Assembly: GCF_947166265.1 (NCBI RefSeq)
Contig: NZ_CAMVDO010000007.1
Coordinates: 62,001 to 126,000, forward strand
DNA: 64,000 bases
Reading direction: 5' to 3'
From: an uncultured Fibrobacter sp.
GTDB taxonomy: Bacteria; Fibrobacterota; Fibrobacteria; Fibrobacterales; Fibrobacteraceae
Of this stretch, positions 30,875 through 40,317 are shown one piece after another. A program made the position numbers and the translations under genes. Numbering within the stretch: position 1 is the first letter of the stretch; each line of letters starts with the position of its first letter. The notes under the pieces are model-generated. The model was not told the DNA's origin and did not search any database. It worked only from the letters and a program-made list of their open reading frames with translations.

Positions 30875-31969
30875 TCAAGTGATTCTGTTATTTATCATAA
30901 CAGAATCACAAATTTCTGCGAGCATGCGTTCGTGCGTGCAGACTTCAGGTGATACGCCCTCAATCGTTCCTGTGCTGTAAAAAGAAGTGCAGGCGCATTC
31001 GTGTGCGCAACAGCGGTAGCGTATGTCGCAGCCTTCGCATTCTTTTTTGTCGTTGTCCAGGAACTGTCTAATTTGTTTGCAGGCGTCTTCGTTGAATCCG
31101 GTAAAGACGTTACCTTGTAAGTAAGGCGGGTTCTCGTTCGAGGTAATGAACCTGGTGCACGGGAACATATTGCCATTGGTAGCGACGCCAATGGCTCCGT
31201 TGTATACATGGCAGGAATATTGCCTATACCGTAAATTCGCAAGGTATAACTTTATTTTGTCTTGAATCGTGCCGAGGAACATCTTGTCACCTTTTTCGCG
31301 ACACTCCTTCCAGTACAAGGCCATCTTCTGGTATTGTAGGGCGAGCCTGTCAAAATCTTCGCCGGTCCACTTGCCGTCAAAGTCGACGCTTGTGGTAAGG
31401 CTCCTGAATCCCTGCTCATGCAGCCACTTGACGCTGTCGGCAAGCGTTTCTATGTGGGCTCGCGTCACGGTGCTTAGGGCGACTGCGCCTTGCTTTACGA
31501 ATCGCGGAATGTTCTTTTCGATTTCCTTGAAACTTCCGCAGCCATTTACGGTACGGCGAGCAATGTCGTGGTGGTACTCCGGGCCATCGAGTGAAAGGTA
31601 AATGCGAAAATGCTCGCGTTCGCAAAATTCAAAAAAAGAATCGTCAAAGAGCGTGCCGTTGGTGTTGACGGCAAAGTTGAGCTTGAAGTTGCTTGGCGCT
31701 TCGCCCTTGTCTATGGCCTCAGCAACGAAAGCTTTGGCGATGTTTACGCCCTTAAAAATGGAGTCTTTGCGCAGCAAGGGTTCGCCACCGAAAAAGGTAA
31801 TGTTCAAATAAGTCTGCTTGAAAAACAGGCTGCGCTCTAGCCCCACGCGAATCGCCTGCTCGAGCGTTTTGTCATCCATCACGTTATGGCGTGCGGATTG
31901 CGTGTCCTTGTAATAACAATAGGAACAGCGCAAGTTGCACTGTTCCGTAAGGCATAGAACTAAGTTCAT
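30875..31969 (-). CDS. Radical SAM/SPASM enzyme of rSAM/lipoprotein pair
   Basis: A 364-residue radical SAM enzyme. The start at 31969 gives LCLTEQCNLRCSYCYY with cluster cysteines 11, 15 and 18; the longer frame (32020) only adds residues overlapping the previous gene. FFGGEPLL and the SPASM region (CHVYNGAIGV..FPCTR, CEGCDIRYRCCAHECAC) follow. Its ATG overlaps the lipoprotein stop codon (ATGA), so the pair is translationally coupled. The arrangement fits the NCBI-described rSAM/lipoprotein system (TIGR04133/TIGR04134, from memory); the modification is unknown. Confidence 0.82.
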   Translation of the reverse strand: MNLVLCLTEQCNLRCSYCYYKDTQSARHNVMDDKTLEQAIRVGLERSLFFKQTYLNITFFGGEPLLRKDSIFKGVNIAKAFVAEAIDKGEAPSNFKLNFAVNTNGTLFDDSFFEFCEREHFRIYLSLDGPEYHHDIARRTVNGCGSFKEIEKNIPRFVKQGAVALSTVTRAHIETLADSVKWLHEQGFRSLTTSVDFDGKWTGEDFDRLALQYQKMALYWKECREKGDKMFLGTIQDKIKLYLANLRYRQYSCHVYNGAIGVATNGNMFPCTRFITSNENPPYLQGNVFTGFNEDACKQIRQFLDNDKKECEGCDIRYRCCAHECACTSFYSTGTIEGVSPEVCTHERMLAEICDSVMINNRIT

Positions 31970-32571
31970 CCGGCGATGTCGCTGCGTTCGTAAGTGGAAA
32001 CCATGCTTGCGGCCATGCAACCGTCTTCGTTGTTACACATGTGAACCTGGATGCACCACGGGTCGTTGTCCGGGCATACTTCATGTATATCGACGGACGA
32101 ACTGGAGGGCTGTTCTGCTTCGCTTGAAGAGCTTTCTTCTACAATGGGATCGCCTGCGAGCGGTACCGGTTCTTCAGCGGAGCTGCTTTGTGCTTCCGCT
32201 TCGGAAGAAGAACTGGAGTTCGGACCGTAAATGTCTTCGTCGGTGGGTGCGGCGATGGTACCCGCTTCAGGGGGTGGATACGGTTCTTCAAACGATGAAC
32301 TGCTCAAAGGTTCTGCTGCAGACGACAGCGCTTCAACGGCCGAACTGCTAAGAGCCTCGTGGCTCAGGGGAATATCGACAACGCTTGAACTGCTCGGAGT
32401 TTCGTTTTCGGGAGCCCCAGTTTCAGGATTCTGAGCGGGGGACGCGGCGGTGGCGCTTTCTTCGCAAGCTGTCAATGCGACTGCAGCAATACCGAACGAG
32501 GCTGCAATGGCGCTTTTGGCGGCAATGCTTAGCTTCGCGCTGTTTTTGACGATTTTCTTCTCGATTTTCAT
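31966..32571 (-). CDS. Ser-rich lipoprotein, probable radical SAM substrate
   Basis: A 201-residue lipoprotein: long basic and hydrophobic signal with lipobox LTAC (Cys36), then a low-complexity Ser/Glu/Pro/Ala spacer (about 40-165) typical of surface display in Fibrobacter, and a short C-terminal segment with four Cys (HEVCPDNDPWCIQVHMCNN, then DGCMAASM). AAGGAGGAG before ATG 32571 is the strongest ribosome binding site in the region. The Cys-containing C terminus is the likely target of the co-translated radical SAM enzyme. Confidence 0.75.
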   Translation of the reverse strand: MKIEKKIVKNSAKLSIAAKSAIAASFGIAAVALTACEESATAASPAQNPETGAPENETPSSSSVVDIPLSHEALSSSAVEALSSAAEPLSSSSFEEPYPPPEAGTIAAPTDEDIYGPNSSSSSEAEAQSSSAEEPVPLAGDPIVEESSSSEAEQPSSSSVDIHEVCPDNDPWCIQVHMCNNEDGCMAASMVSTYERSDIAG

Positions 32572-32665
32572 GGCAGAACTCCTCCTTTCTGGTTAAAATA
32601 TATATAAACTGGCTCCCGATTTCTACAAGAAAATCCAATCTGCGAAAACCTGTGACCAGATACAA

Positions 32666-32692
32666 GAAAATCCGCCCTTTCGGAGCGGATTT
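32666..32692 (-). terminator. Rho-independent terminator after ilvBN
   Basis: Eight-base stem AAATCCGC (32668-32675) with GCGGATTT (32685-32692); on the minus strand it ends GCGGATTTTCTT. It closes the ilvBN transcript. Confidence 0.75.
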
Positions 32693-32750
32693 CCTGAAAT
32701 CTTGGCGTGAGAGCCGAACGGTGATAAAATCGAGCGGTCTTTTTTTTCCG

Positions 32751-33248
32751 CTACGTCTGTTCTTCACCACGCAACATGATAACCTTACCCGTGCGAATAT
32801 ATTCGACGATTTCGAACTTCTGCAACAGGCTCTTGAGCGTGTCAACCTTCTGGCTGTTTCCGGTGATCTGGATAATCATCGAAGTTGCGGTCATGTCCAC
32901 GGTATTGGCGTGGAAGTGGTCGCAAAGCTGCAGAATTTCGGTACGCTGGTCCGGAGTGCAACGCACCTTGATAAGTGCGAGTTCCTTTTCGACGGCGTCG
33001 GTATCGGTATGGTCCTTGGCCTGCACCACGTCCACGAGCTTTTCGAGCTGCTTGATAATCTGCATCAAGATCTCGGGATTGCCGTGAGCGATGATGTTCA
33101 TGCGGCTAAAGTTCGGGTCGAGCGTGGGGGAGACCACCAGGGAATCGATGTTGTAACCACGGCGGGAGAACACGAGGGCGATGCGCACGAGCACGCCCGG
33201 GCGGTTTGCAACCAACAAACTAATAGAATGTGCTTTATCCTTTAACAT
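32751..33248 (-). CDS. ilvN: Acetolactate synthase small (regulatory) subunit
   Basis: A 165-residue IlvN/IlvH-type protein: N-terminal ACT domain (SISLLVANRPGVLVRIALVF, then RRGYNIDSL) that binds branched-chain amino acids for feedback inhibition, and a C-terminal regulatory half (RTEILQLCDHFHA). Length is standard. It follows ilvB by 11 bases in the same operon, so catalytic and regulatory subunits are co-expressed. Confidence 0.95.
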   Translation of the reverse strand: MLKDKAHSISLLVANRPGVLVRIALVFSRRGYNIDSLVVSPTLDPNFSRMNIIAHGNPEILMQIIKQLEKLVDVVQAKDHTDTDAVEKELALIKVRCTPDQRTEILQLCDHFHANTVDMTATSMIIQITGNSQKVDTLKSLLQKFEIVEYIRTGKVIMLRGEEQT

Positions 33249-33259
33249 GGCTTTTCTCC

Positions 33260-34978
33260 TTAGGTCGATCCCGTGGGCTTTTCAAGTTGAGTCTTCGGCT
33301 GTTCGGTAATCATGCTCGTAATCGGAGCACCGGCCGGAATCATCGGGAACACGTTGTCTTCCTTTTCGCATTCGCAGTGGATGAGCACCGGGCCTTCGTT
33401 GTATTCAAGAGCCTTCTGAATCACACGTTCGGCGTCGGCGCTGCGCTTGATGCGCAGCCCCAGGATGCCGTAGGCTTCAGCGAGCTTCACGAAGTCGGGG
33501 TTGCCCTTCATGTCCACGCAGCTGTAACGCTTGTCGTAGAACATGTCCTGCCACTGGCGCACCATGCCCAGGTACTTGTTGTCCATCACGAAAATCTTGA
33601 TGGGGAGCTTGTGAATAGCGGCCGTTGCAAGTTCAGCTTCGGTCATCTGGAAACCGCCGTCACCGCAGAAGGTAATCACGGGCCAACCGGTGGTATTGCC
33701 GAATGCGGCACCAATGCATGATGGAAGGCCAAAGCCCATGGTTCCTGCACCGCCACTGGAGTGGAGCTGGCGCGGATAGTTGGTGTGGAAGAACTGTGCC
33801 ACCCACATCTGGTGCTGGCCCACGTCGGTCGTGACAATAGCCTTGCCCTGCGTGAGGTCGCTCACCGTCTGGATCACATGCTGCATACGGAGACCGCCCT
33901 GCTTCGGGTAGGTCAGCGGGAAGCGCTTCTTCCAGGAGAGGCAGGTCTTCACCCATTCGGCGGAGTCAAGCTTACCCACGAGCGGAATGAGCTGTTCCAG
34001 AACGAGCTTGGCGTCACCGCACATGAACACATCCGGCTGCAACACCTTGCCTTCTTCGGCGGGGTCGATGTCGATGTGCATCTTGATGGCGTCCTTACAG
34101 AACACTTCAAGCTTACCGGTAATGCGGTCGTCCCAGCGGCTACCGATAGAAAGGATCAGGTCGCAGTCAAGCACGGCCTTGTTGGCGTACACGGTGCCGT
34201 GCATGCCGAGCATGCCGAGTGAAAGTTCATGATCGGTCGGGAAGGTGCCGAGGCCGAGCAGGGTGCATGCCACCGGGGCGTTCAGCTTTTCGGCGAGTTC
34301 CTTCACCTGACGGGCTGCACCAGAAATCATGGCGCCGTGGCCCACGAGCAGGAGCGGCTTTTTGGACTTCTTCAGGTATTCAGCGGCTTTCTCCACGCTT
34401 TCTGCAGTGGCGTGGGTCGGAATCTTGTAACCCGGAAGGTCCATCTTGTCGGTGAACGGAGCGGTGCAGGGGCCTGCAGTCACATCCTTCGGCAAGTCAA
34501 TGAGCACGGGGCCCGGACGGCCGCTGCGTGCGATGTGGAAAGCTTCCTTCATGATACGCGGAAGATCGTTGGAATCCTTCACCAAGTAAGAATGCTTCAC
34601 GGCAGCAAAAGTCATACCGCTGGTGTCGCATTCCTGGAAGGCGTCCTTACCCAAGTTCGGGGTAGTCGTCTGGGCGGCAAGAACCACGATCGGGCTAGAA
34701 TCCATAAGGGCGGTGTAGATACCGGTAAAGGTGTTGGTTGCGCCCGGACCAGAAGTCACGAGGGCGACGCCGACCTTGCCGGTCTGGCGAGCGTAGCCGT
34801 CAGCCATGTGGGTGGCACCCTGTTCGTGGCGGGTCAACACTACTTTAATATTAGAATCCAGAATGGCGTCGAACATCGGGATGGCCGATCCACCGGGATA
34901 ACCGAAAATGGTATCAATTCCTTCGCGCTTGAGGCATTCGATAATCACCTCTGCGCCACTTAATGGAGAATTTGCCAT
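33260..34978 (-). CDS. ilvB: Acetolactate synthase large (catalytic) subunit
   Basis: A 572-residue thiamine-diphosphate enzyme catalysing the first common step of valine/leucine/isoleucine synthesis. The N-terminal activating Glu lies in the [15 protein letters not shown] segment, followed by [12 protein letters not shown] and [11 protein letters not shown], the metal/ThDP-binding GDG motif, with the downstream DNKYLGMV. Length is normal and no disruption is seen. Transcription begins at a strong promoter 47-75 bases upstream; no leader peptide or attenuator was recognised. Confidence 0.96.
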   Translation of the reverse strand: MANSPLSGAEVIIECLKREGIDTIFGYPGGSAIPMFDAILDSNIKVVLTRHEQGATHMADGYARQTGKVGVALVTSGPGATNTFTGIYTALMDSSPIVVLAAQTTTPNLGKDAFQECDTSGMTFAAVKHSYLVKDSNDLPRIMKEAFHIARSGRPGPVLIDLPKDVTAGPCTAPFTDKMDLPGYKIPTHATAESVEKAAEYLKKSKKPLLLVGHGAMISGAARQVKELAEKLNAPVACTLLGLGTFPTDHELSLGMLGMHGTVYANKAVLDCDLILSIGSRWDDRITGKLEVFCKDAIKMHIDIDPAEEGKVLQPDVFMCGDAKLVLEQLIPLVGKLDSAEWVKTCLSWKKRFPLTYPKQGGLRMQHVIQTVSDLTQGKAIVTTDVGQHQMWVAQFFHTNYPRQLHSSGGAGTMGFGLPSCIGAAFGNTTGWPVITFCGDGGFQMTEAELATAAIHKLPIKIFVMDNKYLGMVRQWQDMFYDKRYSCVDMKGNPDFVKLAEAYGILGLRIKRSADAERVIQKALEYNEGPVLIHCECEKEDNVFPMIPAGAPITSMITEQPKTQLEKPTGST

Positions 34979-35448
34979 ATATTTTCCTGTTTAATTTTGG
35001 TTGATATTTTAAAAATATGCGGGAAATATAGAACGAACACCCCTTAGTGGCAAGAGATTCGAACTTAAAAAATGAAAAATTCTTGAAATTTTGAATAAAT
35101 AATTGGATTTTATGTTGGCTTTTGCTTAAAAAGACTCTGTTTTTGTTGAAATTTCTTTTTTGAAACTCGTTTCTACATTGAAATCTTGTGCTTTTTTAGA
35201 GAAATTGTCTAAAAAATAGATTTTGGACAAACTAAAACTTGCGTTGCGCGATCCATCATAGCTTTTCTACCTGGATCCCGTCGCTGCGCTCCAGGATGAC
35301 TGCTAATGCCCTGTCCCCTGATACCTGTAACCAGCCCCCTCACCACTAACCATTTCTTAGTGTCTACTACTTACTACCTCGTTTTTCTCATTTTTTTCAA
35401 AACTTACGTATATAAAGAATAGACACTTTAAAAAAGGACTCTGTATAT
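34979..35448. other. Divergent ilvB-radC intergenic region with repeats
   Basis: 470 bases with no gene. Besides the ilvB promoter it holds an A+T-rich stretch (35060-35240), an inverted GTCATCC-type repeat (GGATCCCG..CAGGATGAC, 35271-35300), a CTACTACTTACTACC heptamer-like tract (35364-35378), and a TATATAAAG element near 35409 that probably serves radC. Confidence 0.6.
35025..35053 (-). promoter_or_regulatory. Sigma-70-type promoter of ilvBN
   Basis: On the minus strand TTGCCA (35048-35053), a spacer of exactly 17, then TATATT (35025-35030). Predicted start near 35018, giving a leader of about 40 bases. Confidence 0.75.
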
Positions 35449-36189
35449 ATGTATAACCAATTTGTTCCTGTCCTTCAGGCTACCAGTCAAAATGATATCG
35501 CCTCTTCTCCTGAAACGAGGGCTTTGCTTCCCCGTGAAAAAATAGAGCGGCTAGGGGCATCTGCCATGACTAACGAAGAACTCTTGGCTCTTATTCTCGG
35601 AAGTGGGTGCCAGGACTGCGATGTCTTTGAACTTTCTAGGCATTTGGCAGATTTCTTGTCGAAGGAAACGCAGGTTCCGACTCTCCAGCAGCTTCGCGGT
35701 ATTCGGGGGCTGGGCCGTGTCAAGGCGACCCAGGTGCTTGCCTGTCTTGAACTTTCGGGGCGTTATATTTTGAGCAATAAGTCCCTGACGGTACTTTCTC
35801 CCGAAGAAGTCGTATCCCGGCTTTCGTTTATGAAGTATGCCGAACAGGAGCATTTTGTATTGGTGACGCTCAATGCCGCCAATAACGTTTTGCATGTCCA
35901 CGAACTGACGAAGGGACTGGTGAACAAGACGCCTATTCATCCGCGCGAGGCTTTTGTAAAGGCAATCGAAGACCGTGCCGTTTCCGTTATTTTCGCGCAT
36001 AACCATCCGTCAGGCTCGACTACGCCGAGCGACGACGATATTAGTGTGACAAGGGTTCTTTGCGCCTCGGCTCGTATTTTGCAGATTCATGTTCTCGACC
36101 ATATTATTATAGGTAAATGCGGCCATACGAGTCTTTGTCGCGTGTATCCAGAATATTTTGAAGGGACTTTTTGTACCGCAAATGAGTAA
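35449..36189 (+). CDS. radC: RadC-family protein (JAB domain)
   Basis: A 246-residue RadC homologue. An N-terminal helix-hairpin-helix-like region (LGASAMTNEELLALILGSG, then LRGIRGLGRVKA) precedes a JAB/MPN metal-binding domain with HNHPSGSTTPSDDD (about 184-197), which retains the His, His, Asp ligands. The historical DNA-repair role of RadC is doubtful; the biochemical function is unknown. ATG 35449 is preceded by AAAAAAGGA with a long spacing. It is unrelated to its neighbours. Confidence 0.93.
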   Translation: MYNQFVPVLQATSQNDIASSPETRALLPREKIERLGASAMTNEELLALILGSGCQDCDVFELSRHLADFLSKETQVPTLQQLRGIRGLGRVKATQVLACLELSGRYILSNKSLTVLSPEEVVSRLSFMKYAEQEHFVLVTLNAANNVLHVHELTKGLVNKTPIHPREAFVKAIEDRAVSVIFAHNHPSGSTTPSDDDISVTRVLCASARILQIHVLDHIIIGKCGHTSLCRVYPEYFEGTFCTANE

Positions 36190-36290
36190 AAAACGGTAAA
36201 AAATCGCCATTTTAGGCATTCGTTGTTGATTACTCATTACTTTTTGGACACATTTTAATCTTACAAAAGTTGTTTTTTCTATTAAAAAGT

Positions 36291-36296
36291 TATATT
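36291..36296 (+). promoter_or_regulatory. Probable -10 element (TATATT) of the ompA-like gene
   Basis: TATATT, with a TTGTTT 15 bases upstream; leader of about 50 bases and a good AAGGAG site before ATG 36354. Confidence 0.5.
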
Positions 36297-36353
36297 TAGG
36301 GTAGTTGAATCGGGTTGCTTTGTTTGGTAGGCTTCCCAATATAAGGAGATTCT

Positions 36354-39014
36354 ATGAGAAAAGTAGCGATGGGTTTAGCCCTTGCTTTGGCGACATCCGC
36401 CTTTGCTGGGCATCCCCAGACTATCAACAAGGAAGGCTTCGTGGGTGTGAACAAGACGCAGTCTGCTCAATCCCTTGGCCACTCCAAGCTAGTGTTTACT
36501 CTTTTGGGCGATGGAACCTTCGGTAACGACATGTTCCCGAACAAAGAAGGTGTCGAAGGCGAACCGGGTGGCTACGCCTTGACAGAACTTGATTACCAGA
36601 ATGAAGGCATCAAGAATGCCAGTGTTGCAGACTTCGTTGCTGGAAGCGCTTATATCGGCTTTGCCATCGGCATTTGGCATTATTTTGACTTGGGCGTTAC
36701 GTTGCCGGTTTATTATGACCAGCTTAATGCCGACGACCTGAATGGTAGGGGTGAAATTCCCGCCACCAAGATGGGCTATATCGGTAACCTCAAGGCCGAC
36801 TTGAAGATCCGTTTCCCGCTTCCCGAAGATCAGGTGATGGATGTGGCCGTGTTCGGTGGTGTCGCTGCCGGAACGGCGAATGCGACCAAGCAGGGCCTTT
36901 GGATTCGTGAACCGGAATACATCAACAAGAAGACCGGTGCTGCAATGCCTTTCGGTACCAAGAATACGACCCTGAAGGGCGGTCTTGCCTTGACGATGGA
37001 CCTGAGCAAGATGGATGGCGGTGAAGGTTTCCCGTTCCTTCTGCACTTGAACGGTGGTTACCGCTATACGACTAATTCCGAATACATGTCGCTCCCGTTC
37101 ATGAGTGCCGCTGCCGAAGTTTACTTCATGGACTTCATGTCGTTGTTCGTTGAATATTACTGGGATATTCAGATGAACGACTTCGAAAAGTGTGGCACGG
37201 ATGAAAACGGTGCCGAATATTGCTTTGCCAACGGTGATGGCAAGCTCGACATGAAGCAGCTGACCGGCGCTCTCGTCTTCCATCTGCCGGTGGGTGTCGA
37301 TATCCATTTGGGTGCTTCTTACTACCTGGGTGGAAAGAAGTTCTTGAGCAATGTGCCTGTTCTTCAGAATGCCGACCGTACGAACGACGGTACCGCAAAG
37401 CAGGCTGTCTTTGCCGACCGCATCCGCGTGAACCCGCAGTACACGGTTTATGGCGGTCTGACCTGGAGCGGCTTTTTGCTTGCTCAGGACCGTGACGGTG
37501 ATGGTGTGACCGATGACGAAGATAAATGCCCGGACGATGTCGGACATCGTTTGAACCAGGGATGTCCGCTTGGCAATCCTGATGCCGACGAAGACGGTGT
37601 CTGCGATTCCTGGGTTGCTGAAAAGGGTTTCGAATCTGAATTCTCCGAAGTTTGCGAAGGCATCGACCAGTGCCCGAACGAAGCAGGTGAAGGTGATGAC
37701 GGTTGCCCGCTCGATGACCCCGACCCGGATAAGGACGGCGTCTGCGATCCGTGGGTTTCTCAGAAGAAGATGCTCAAGAAGTTCAAGGATGTTTGCGATG
37801 GCATCGATGAATGCCCGTCTCAGGCTGGCTCTCCGAACTTCAATGGTTGCCCGACCAAGCAGCCGGACCCGGATAACGACGGTCTTTGCTCTCCGTGGGT
37901 AACTGACGAAGGCGTGATGAATGAATTCGCCGATATCTGTAAGGGTTACGACATGTGTCCGGGTGAAGCCGGTTCTGCAGCCAACAAGGGTTGCGCCTGG
38001 GATGATCCGGATGCCGATAATGACGGCCTTTGCGATCCGTGGGTGACCGAAAAGAAGATGGGCTTCTACTTCGAAAAGGCAGCTGAAGACGAAGCGATGG
38101 CGAAGGAATGGTTCATCGACAAGTCTTGTAAGGGTATCGACAAGTGCCCGACCGAATTTGGCCCGATGAACAACGAAGGTTGCCCGCTCGGCAATCCGGA
38201 TACCGACCAGGATGGCTTCTGCGATCCGTGGGTGACCGAGAAGAATATGCTCGAACAGTACGATGGAATCTGCCAGGGCGTTGACAAGTGCCCGACCGAA
38301 GCCGGCGAAGCGTTTGCCCAGGGTTGCCCGAAGGAAAGCCCGGACCCGGATGGCGACTCCCTCTGCTCTCCGTGGGTCACGAAGGAAAAGGCCCTTGAAC
38401 AGTTCAAGGATATGTGCCACGGCTACGACCGTTGCGAACTCGAAGCCGGTCCTGAATGGAACAAGGGCTGCCCGATTGACGATGATCCGGACCCGGATAA
38501 GGACGGCGTCTGCTCTGAATGGGTGTCCACGAAGAAGCTCCAGAAGGAATTCGAAAGCGTTTGTACCGGTATCGACCGCTGCCCGGATGAACCGGGTGAC
38601 GACGGCCATGGCTGCCCGAAGAAGGCTGTCGAAAAGCTCGATGGCGTGACCTTCAAGAGCGGTAAGGCAACGCTTGAATCGAACGCCAAGAAGATCCTCC
38701 AGAATGTGGCCAAGAAGCTCGTGAACGACGACAGCTACAAGGATCTGAAGATTGTGATCCAGGGTCACACCGACAACGTGGGTAAGGAAAAGTCCAACCA
38801 GAAGCTTTCCGAAAACCGCGCCAAGGAAGTGATGAAGGTGCTCACCAAGGCGGGCGTCAAGAAGGATCGCATCAAGGCTATCGGTATGGGTTCCAGCTGC
38901 CCGGTGGATGACAACAGCACCGCCGAAGGCCGCGAAATGAACCGCCGTATCGAAATGCACTTCGTAACGCCGGATAACGACGGTACCCAGTGCGAAAGCA
39001 ACTTGGTTCAGTAA
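36354..39014 (+). CDS. OmpA-family outer-membrane protein with thrombospondin-3-like calcium repeats
   Basis: An 886-residue protein with a signal peptide (cleavage at AFA-GH), an N-terminal beta-barrel-like domain (about 20-375), then one canonical DxDGDGVxDxxDxCP repeat and seven long variants (about 380-760) of DPDxDGxCDPWV..C.GxDxCPxEAG type, each with an extra conserved Cys and Trp-Val. The C-terminal OmpA domain (about 765-875; IQGHTDNVG, SENRAKEV, NRRIEMHF) binds peptidoglycan. The AAGGAG site and strong codon bias suggest high expression. It would link the outer membrane to the wall with a rigid calcium-loaded stalk. A terminator follows. Confidence 0.9.
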   Translation: MRKVAMGLALALATSAFAGHPQTINKEGFVGVNKTQSAQSLGHSKLVFTLLGDGTFGNDMFPNKEGVEGEPGGYALTELDYQNEGIKNASVADFVAGSAYIGFAIGIWHYFDLGVTLPVYYDQLNADDLNGRGEIPATKMGYIGNLKADLKIRFPLPEDQVMDVAVFGGVAAGTANATKQGLWIREPEYINKKTGAAMPFGTKNTTLKGGLALTMDLSKMDGGEGFPFLLHLNGGYRYTTNSEYMSLPFMSAAAEVYFMDFMSLFVEYYWDIQMNDFEKCGTDENGAEYCFANGDGKLDMKQLTGALVFHLPVGVDIHLGASYYLGGKKFLSNVPVLQNADRTNDGTAKQAVFADRIRVNPQYTVYGGLTWSGFLLAQDRDGDGVTDDEDKCPDDVGHRLNQGCPLGNPDADEDGVCDSWVAEKGFESEFSEVCEGIDQCPNEAGEGDDGCPLDDPDPDKDGVCDPWVSQKKMLKKFKDVCDGIDECPSQAGSPNFNGCPTKQPDPDNDGLCSPWVTDEGVMNEFADICKGYDMCPGEAGSAANKGCAWDDPDADNDGLCDPWVTEKKMGFYFEKAAEDEAMAKEWFIDKSCKGIDKCPTEFGPMNNEGCPLGNPDTDQDGFCDPWVTEKNMLEQYDGICQGVDKCPTEAGEAFAQGCPKESPDPDGDSLCSPWVTKEKALEQFKDMCHGYDRCELEAGPEWNKGCPIDDDPDPDKDGVCSEWVSTKKLQKEFESVCTGIDRCPDEPGDDGHGCPKKAVEKLDGVTFKSGKATLESNAKKILQNVAKKLVNDDSYKDLKIVIQGHTDNVGKEKSNQKLSENRAKEVMKVLTKAGVKKDRIKAIGMGSSCPVDDNSTAEGREMNRRIEMHFVTPDNDGTQCESNLVQ

Positions 39015-39035
39015 TCTTCGCTAACCTTTGAATAA

Positions 39036-39064
39036 AGTCCCCGGCGTACTGCTGGGGACTTTTT
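39036..39064 (+). terminator. Rho-independent terminator after the ompA-like gene
   Basis: Stem AGTCCCC (39036-39042) with GGGGACT (39054-39060), then T5. Confidence 0.88.
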
Positions 39065-39097
39065 CTAATTTAAAGACTGACACAGGTGGATGTAACT

Positions 39098-39352
39098 ATG
39101 ACTAAACTCGACGAAATTCTTCAATCCCTTAATGCATCGAATCACGATCTCGTGGAGATGCTTCCTGTAAACCTGAACCATAAGATGGTGCAGAAGGCTC
39201 GCCTCGGCAAGAAGCCTGTCCCGAAACATACGCAGGATCTGATTCTGCAGGCGCTGAACAAGTATCTGGTGCAGAATGCCGTTACCGAAGACAAGAAGGT
39301 GAAACAGTACAAGCGCGTGGAGATATTTGAAGAAGTAGACAGTAAACAGTAG
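39098..39352 (+). CDS. Small hypothetical protein (84 aa)
   Basis: An 84-residue basic, helical protein of unknown function; AGGTGG precedes ATG 39098, which I prefer over 39086. The last residues (FEEVDSKQ) are encoded by the start of an intergenic heptamer repeat, so the C terminus probably varies between strains. No domain recognised. Confidence 0.6.
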   Translation: MTKLDEILQSLNASNHDLVEMLPVNLNHKMVQKARLGKKPVPKHTQDLILQALNKYLVQNAVTEDKKVKQYKRVEIFEEVDSKQ

Positions 39353-39366
39353 GCAGTAGACAGGGA
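39335..39366. repeat. Heptamer-type tract (CAGTAGA family)
   Basis: AGTAGACAGTAAACAGTAGG and a further CAGTAGACAG. It overlaps the 3' end of the small gene above. Confidence 0.6.
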
Positions 39367-39414
39367 TGGTTAGGCGACTTCGCCGCAATTAAGACCCTTC
39401 AACGACTAGTCACT

Positions 39415-39451
39415 GTAAACTTCCTACTTCCAACTTCCTACTTCCTACTTT
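39415..39451. repeat. Heptamer-type tract (CTTCCTA) upstream of thyA
   Basis: Tandem CTTCCTA/CTTCCAA units ending in a T-run, sitting where the -35 region of thyA would be. A similar tract precedes dapL (54205-54238). Confidence 0.75.
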
Positions 39452-39457
39452 TTTTAT

Positions 39458-39463
39458 TAAATT
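39458..39463 (+). promoter_or_regulatory. -10 hexamer (TAAATT) six bases before an ATG: leaderless-type promoter
   Basis: TAAATT, AGAAAC, ATG at 39470; no ribosome binding site. Confidence 0.5.
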
Positions 39464-39469
39464 AGAAAC

Positions 39470-40282
39470 ATGCAACAATACCTAGACCTGCTCAAAGATA
39501 TTTTGGACAATGGCGTAGACCGCTCCGACCGTACTGGTACGGGAACGCGCTCCGTTTTTGGACGCCAATGTCGCTACGACCTTTCCAAGGGTTTCCCTTG
39601 CCTGACGACAAAAAAACTTCACCTTCGCTCGATTATCCATGAACTGCTGTGGTTTTTGAAGGGCGATACGAACATCAAGTATCTTCACGATAACAAGGTG
39701 ACTATCTGGGATGAATGGGCCGATGAAAATGGCGACCTGGGGCCGGTCTACGGCCATCAGTGGCGTAGCTGGCCGACTCCCGATGGTGGACACATCGATC
39801 AGATCAAGAATCTGGTGAACAGTCTCAAGAATAACCCGGATTCGCGCCGTCACCTGGTGTGCGCCTGGAATGTGGCTGAAGTCGACAAGATGGCTTTGCC
39901 GCCGTGTCACTGCCTGTTCCAGTTCTACGTGGGTGGTGTAGGGGTTTCGGGTAAGCGTAAGCTCAGCTGCCAACTGTACCAGCGCAGTGCCGATACTTTC
40001 CTCGGGGTGCCGTTCAACATAGCCTCTTATGCTCTCTTGACCTTGATGCTTGCTCAAGTTTGTGATTACGAACCGGGTGAATTCATCCATACTCTGGGGG
40101 ATACGCACCTTTACTCGAACCACTTTGAACAGGCCCGCGAACAATTGACCCGTACGCCTCGTAAGCTCCCGACCATGAAGTTGAATCCGGAAATTAAGGA
40201 CCTTTTTGAATTCAAGTTCGAGGACTTTGAACTCGTCGATTACGATCCGTGGCCGACCATCAAGGCTCCCATTGCGGTTTAA
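39470..40282 (+). CDS. thyA: Thymidylate synthase (ThyA type)
   Basis: A 270-residue ThyA: methylates dUMP with methylenetetrahydrofolate, yielding dTMP and dihydrofolate. Seen are [11 protein letters not shown] near the N terminus, [10 protein letters not shown], the catalytic Cys in [12 protein letters not shown], the [22 protein letters not shown] block and the C-terminal KAPIAV. It is followed by folA, which regenerates the folate it oxidises. Confidence 0.97.
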   Translation: MQQYLDLLKDILDNGVDRSDRTGTGTRSVFGRQCRYDLSKGFPCLTTKKLHLRSIIHELLWFLKGDTNIKYLHDNKVTIWDEWADENGDLGPVYGHQWRSWPTPDGGHIDQIKNLVNSLKNNPDSRRHLVCAWNVAEVDKMALPPCHCLFQFYVGGVGVSGKRKLSCQLYQRSADTFLGVPFNIASYALLTLMLAQVCDYEPGEFIHTLGDTHLYSNHFEQAREQLTRTPRKLPTMKLNPEIKDLFEFKFEDFELVDYDPWPTIKAPIAV

Positions 40283-40317
40283 GTTCGAATTTCGGAATTC
40301 AGAATTCGGAGTGTCTT

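Noticed and set aside
36489-38960. Long minus-strand open frame (823 aa) opposite the ompA-like gene
   Set aside because: The plus strand has a signal peptide, TSP3 repeats and an OmpA domain; the antisense frame is an effect of codon bias.
39415-39451. Heptamer tract as a CRISPR or satellite
   Set aside because: Too short and too irregular, with no spacer structure; kept as a simple repeat.
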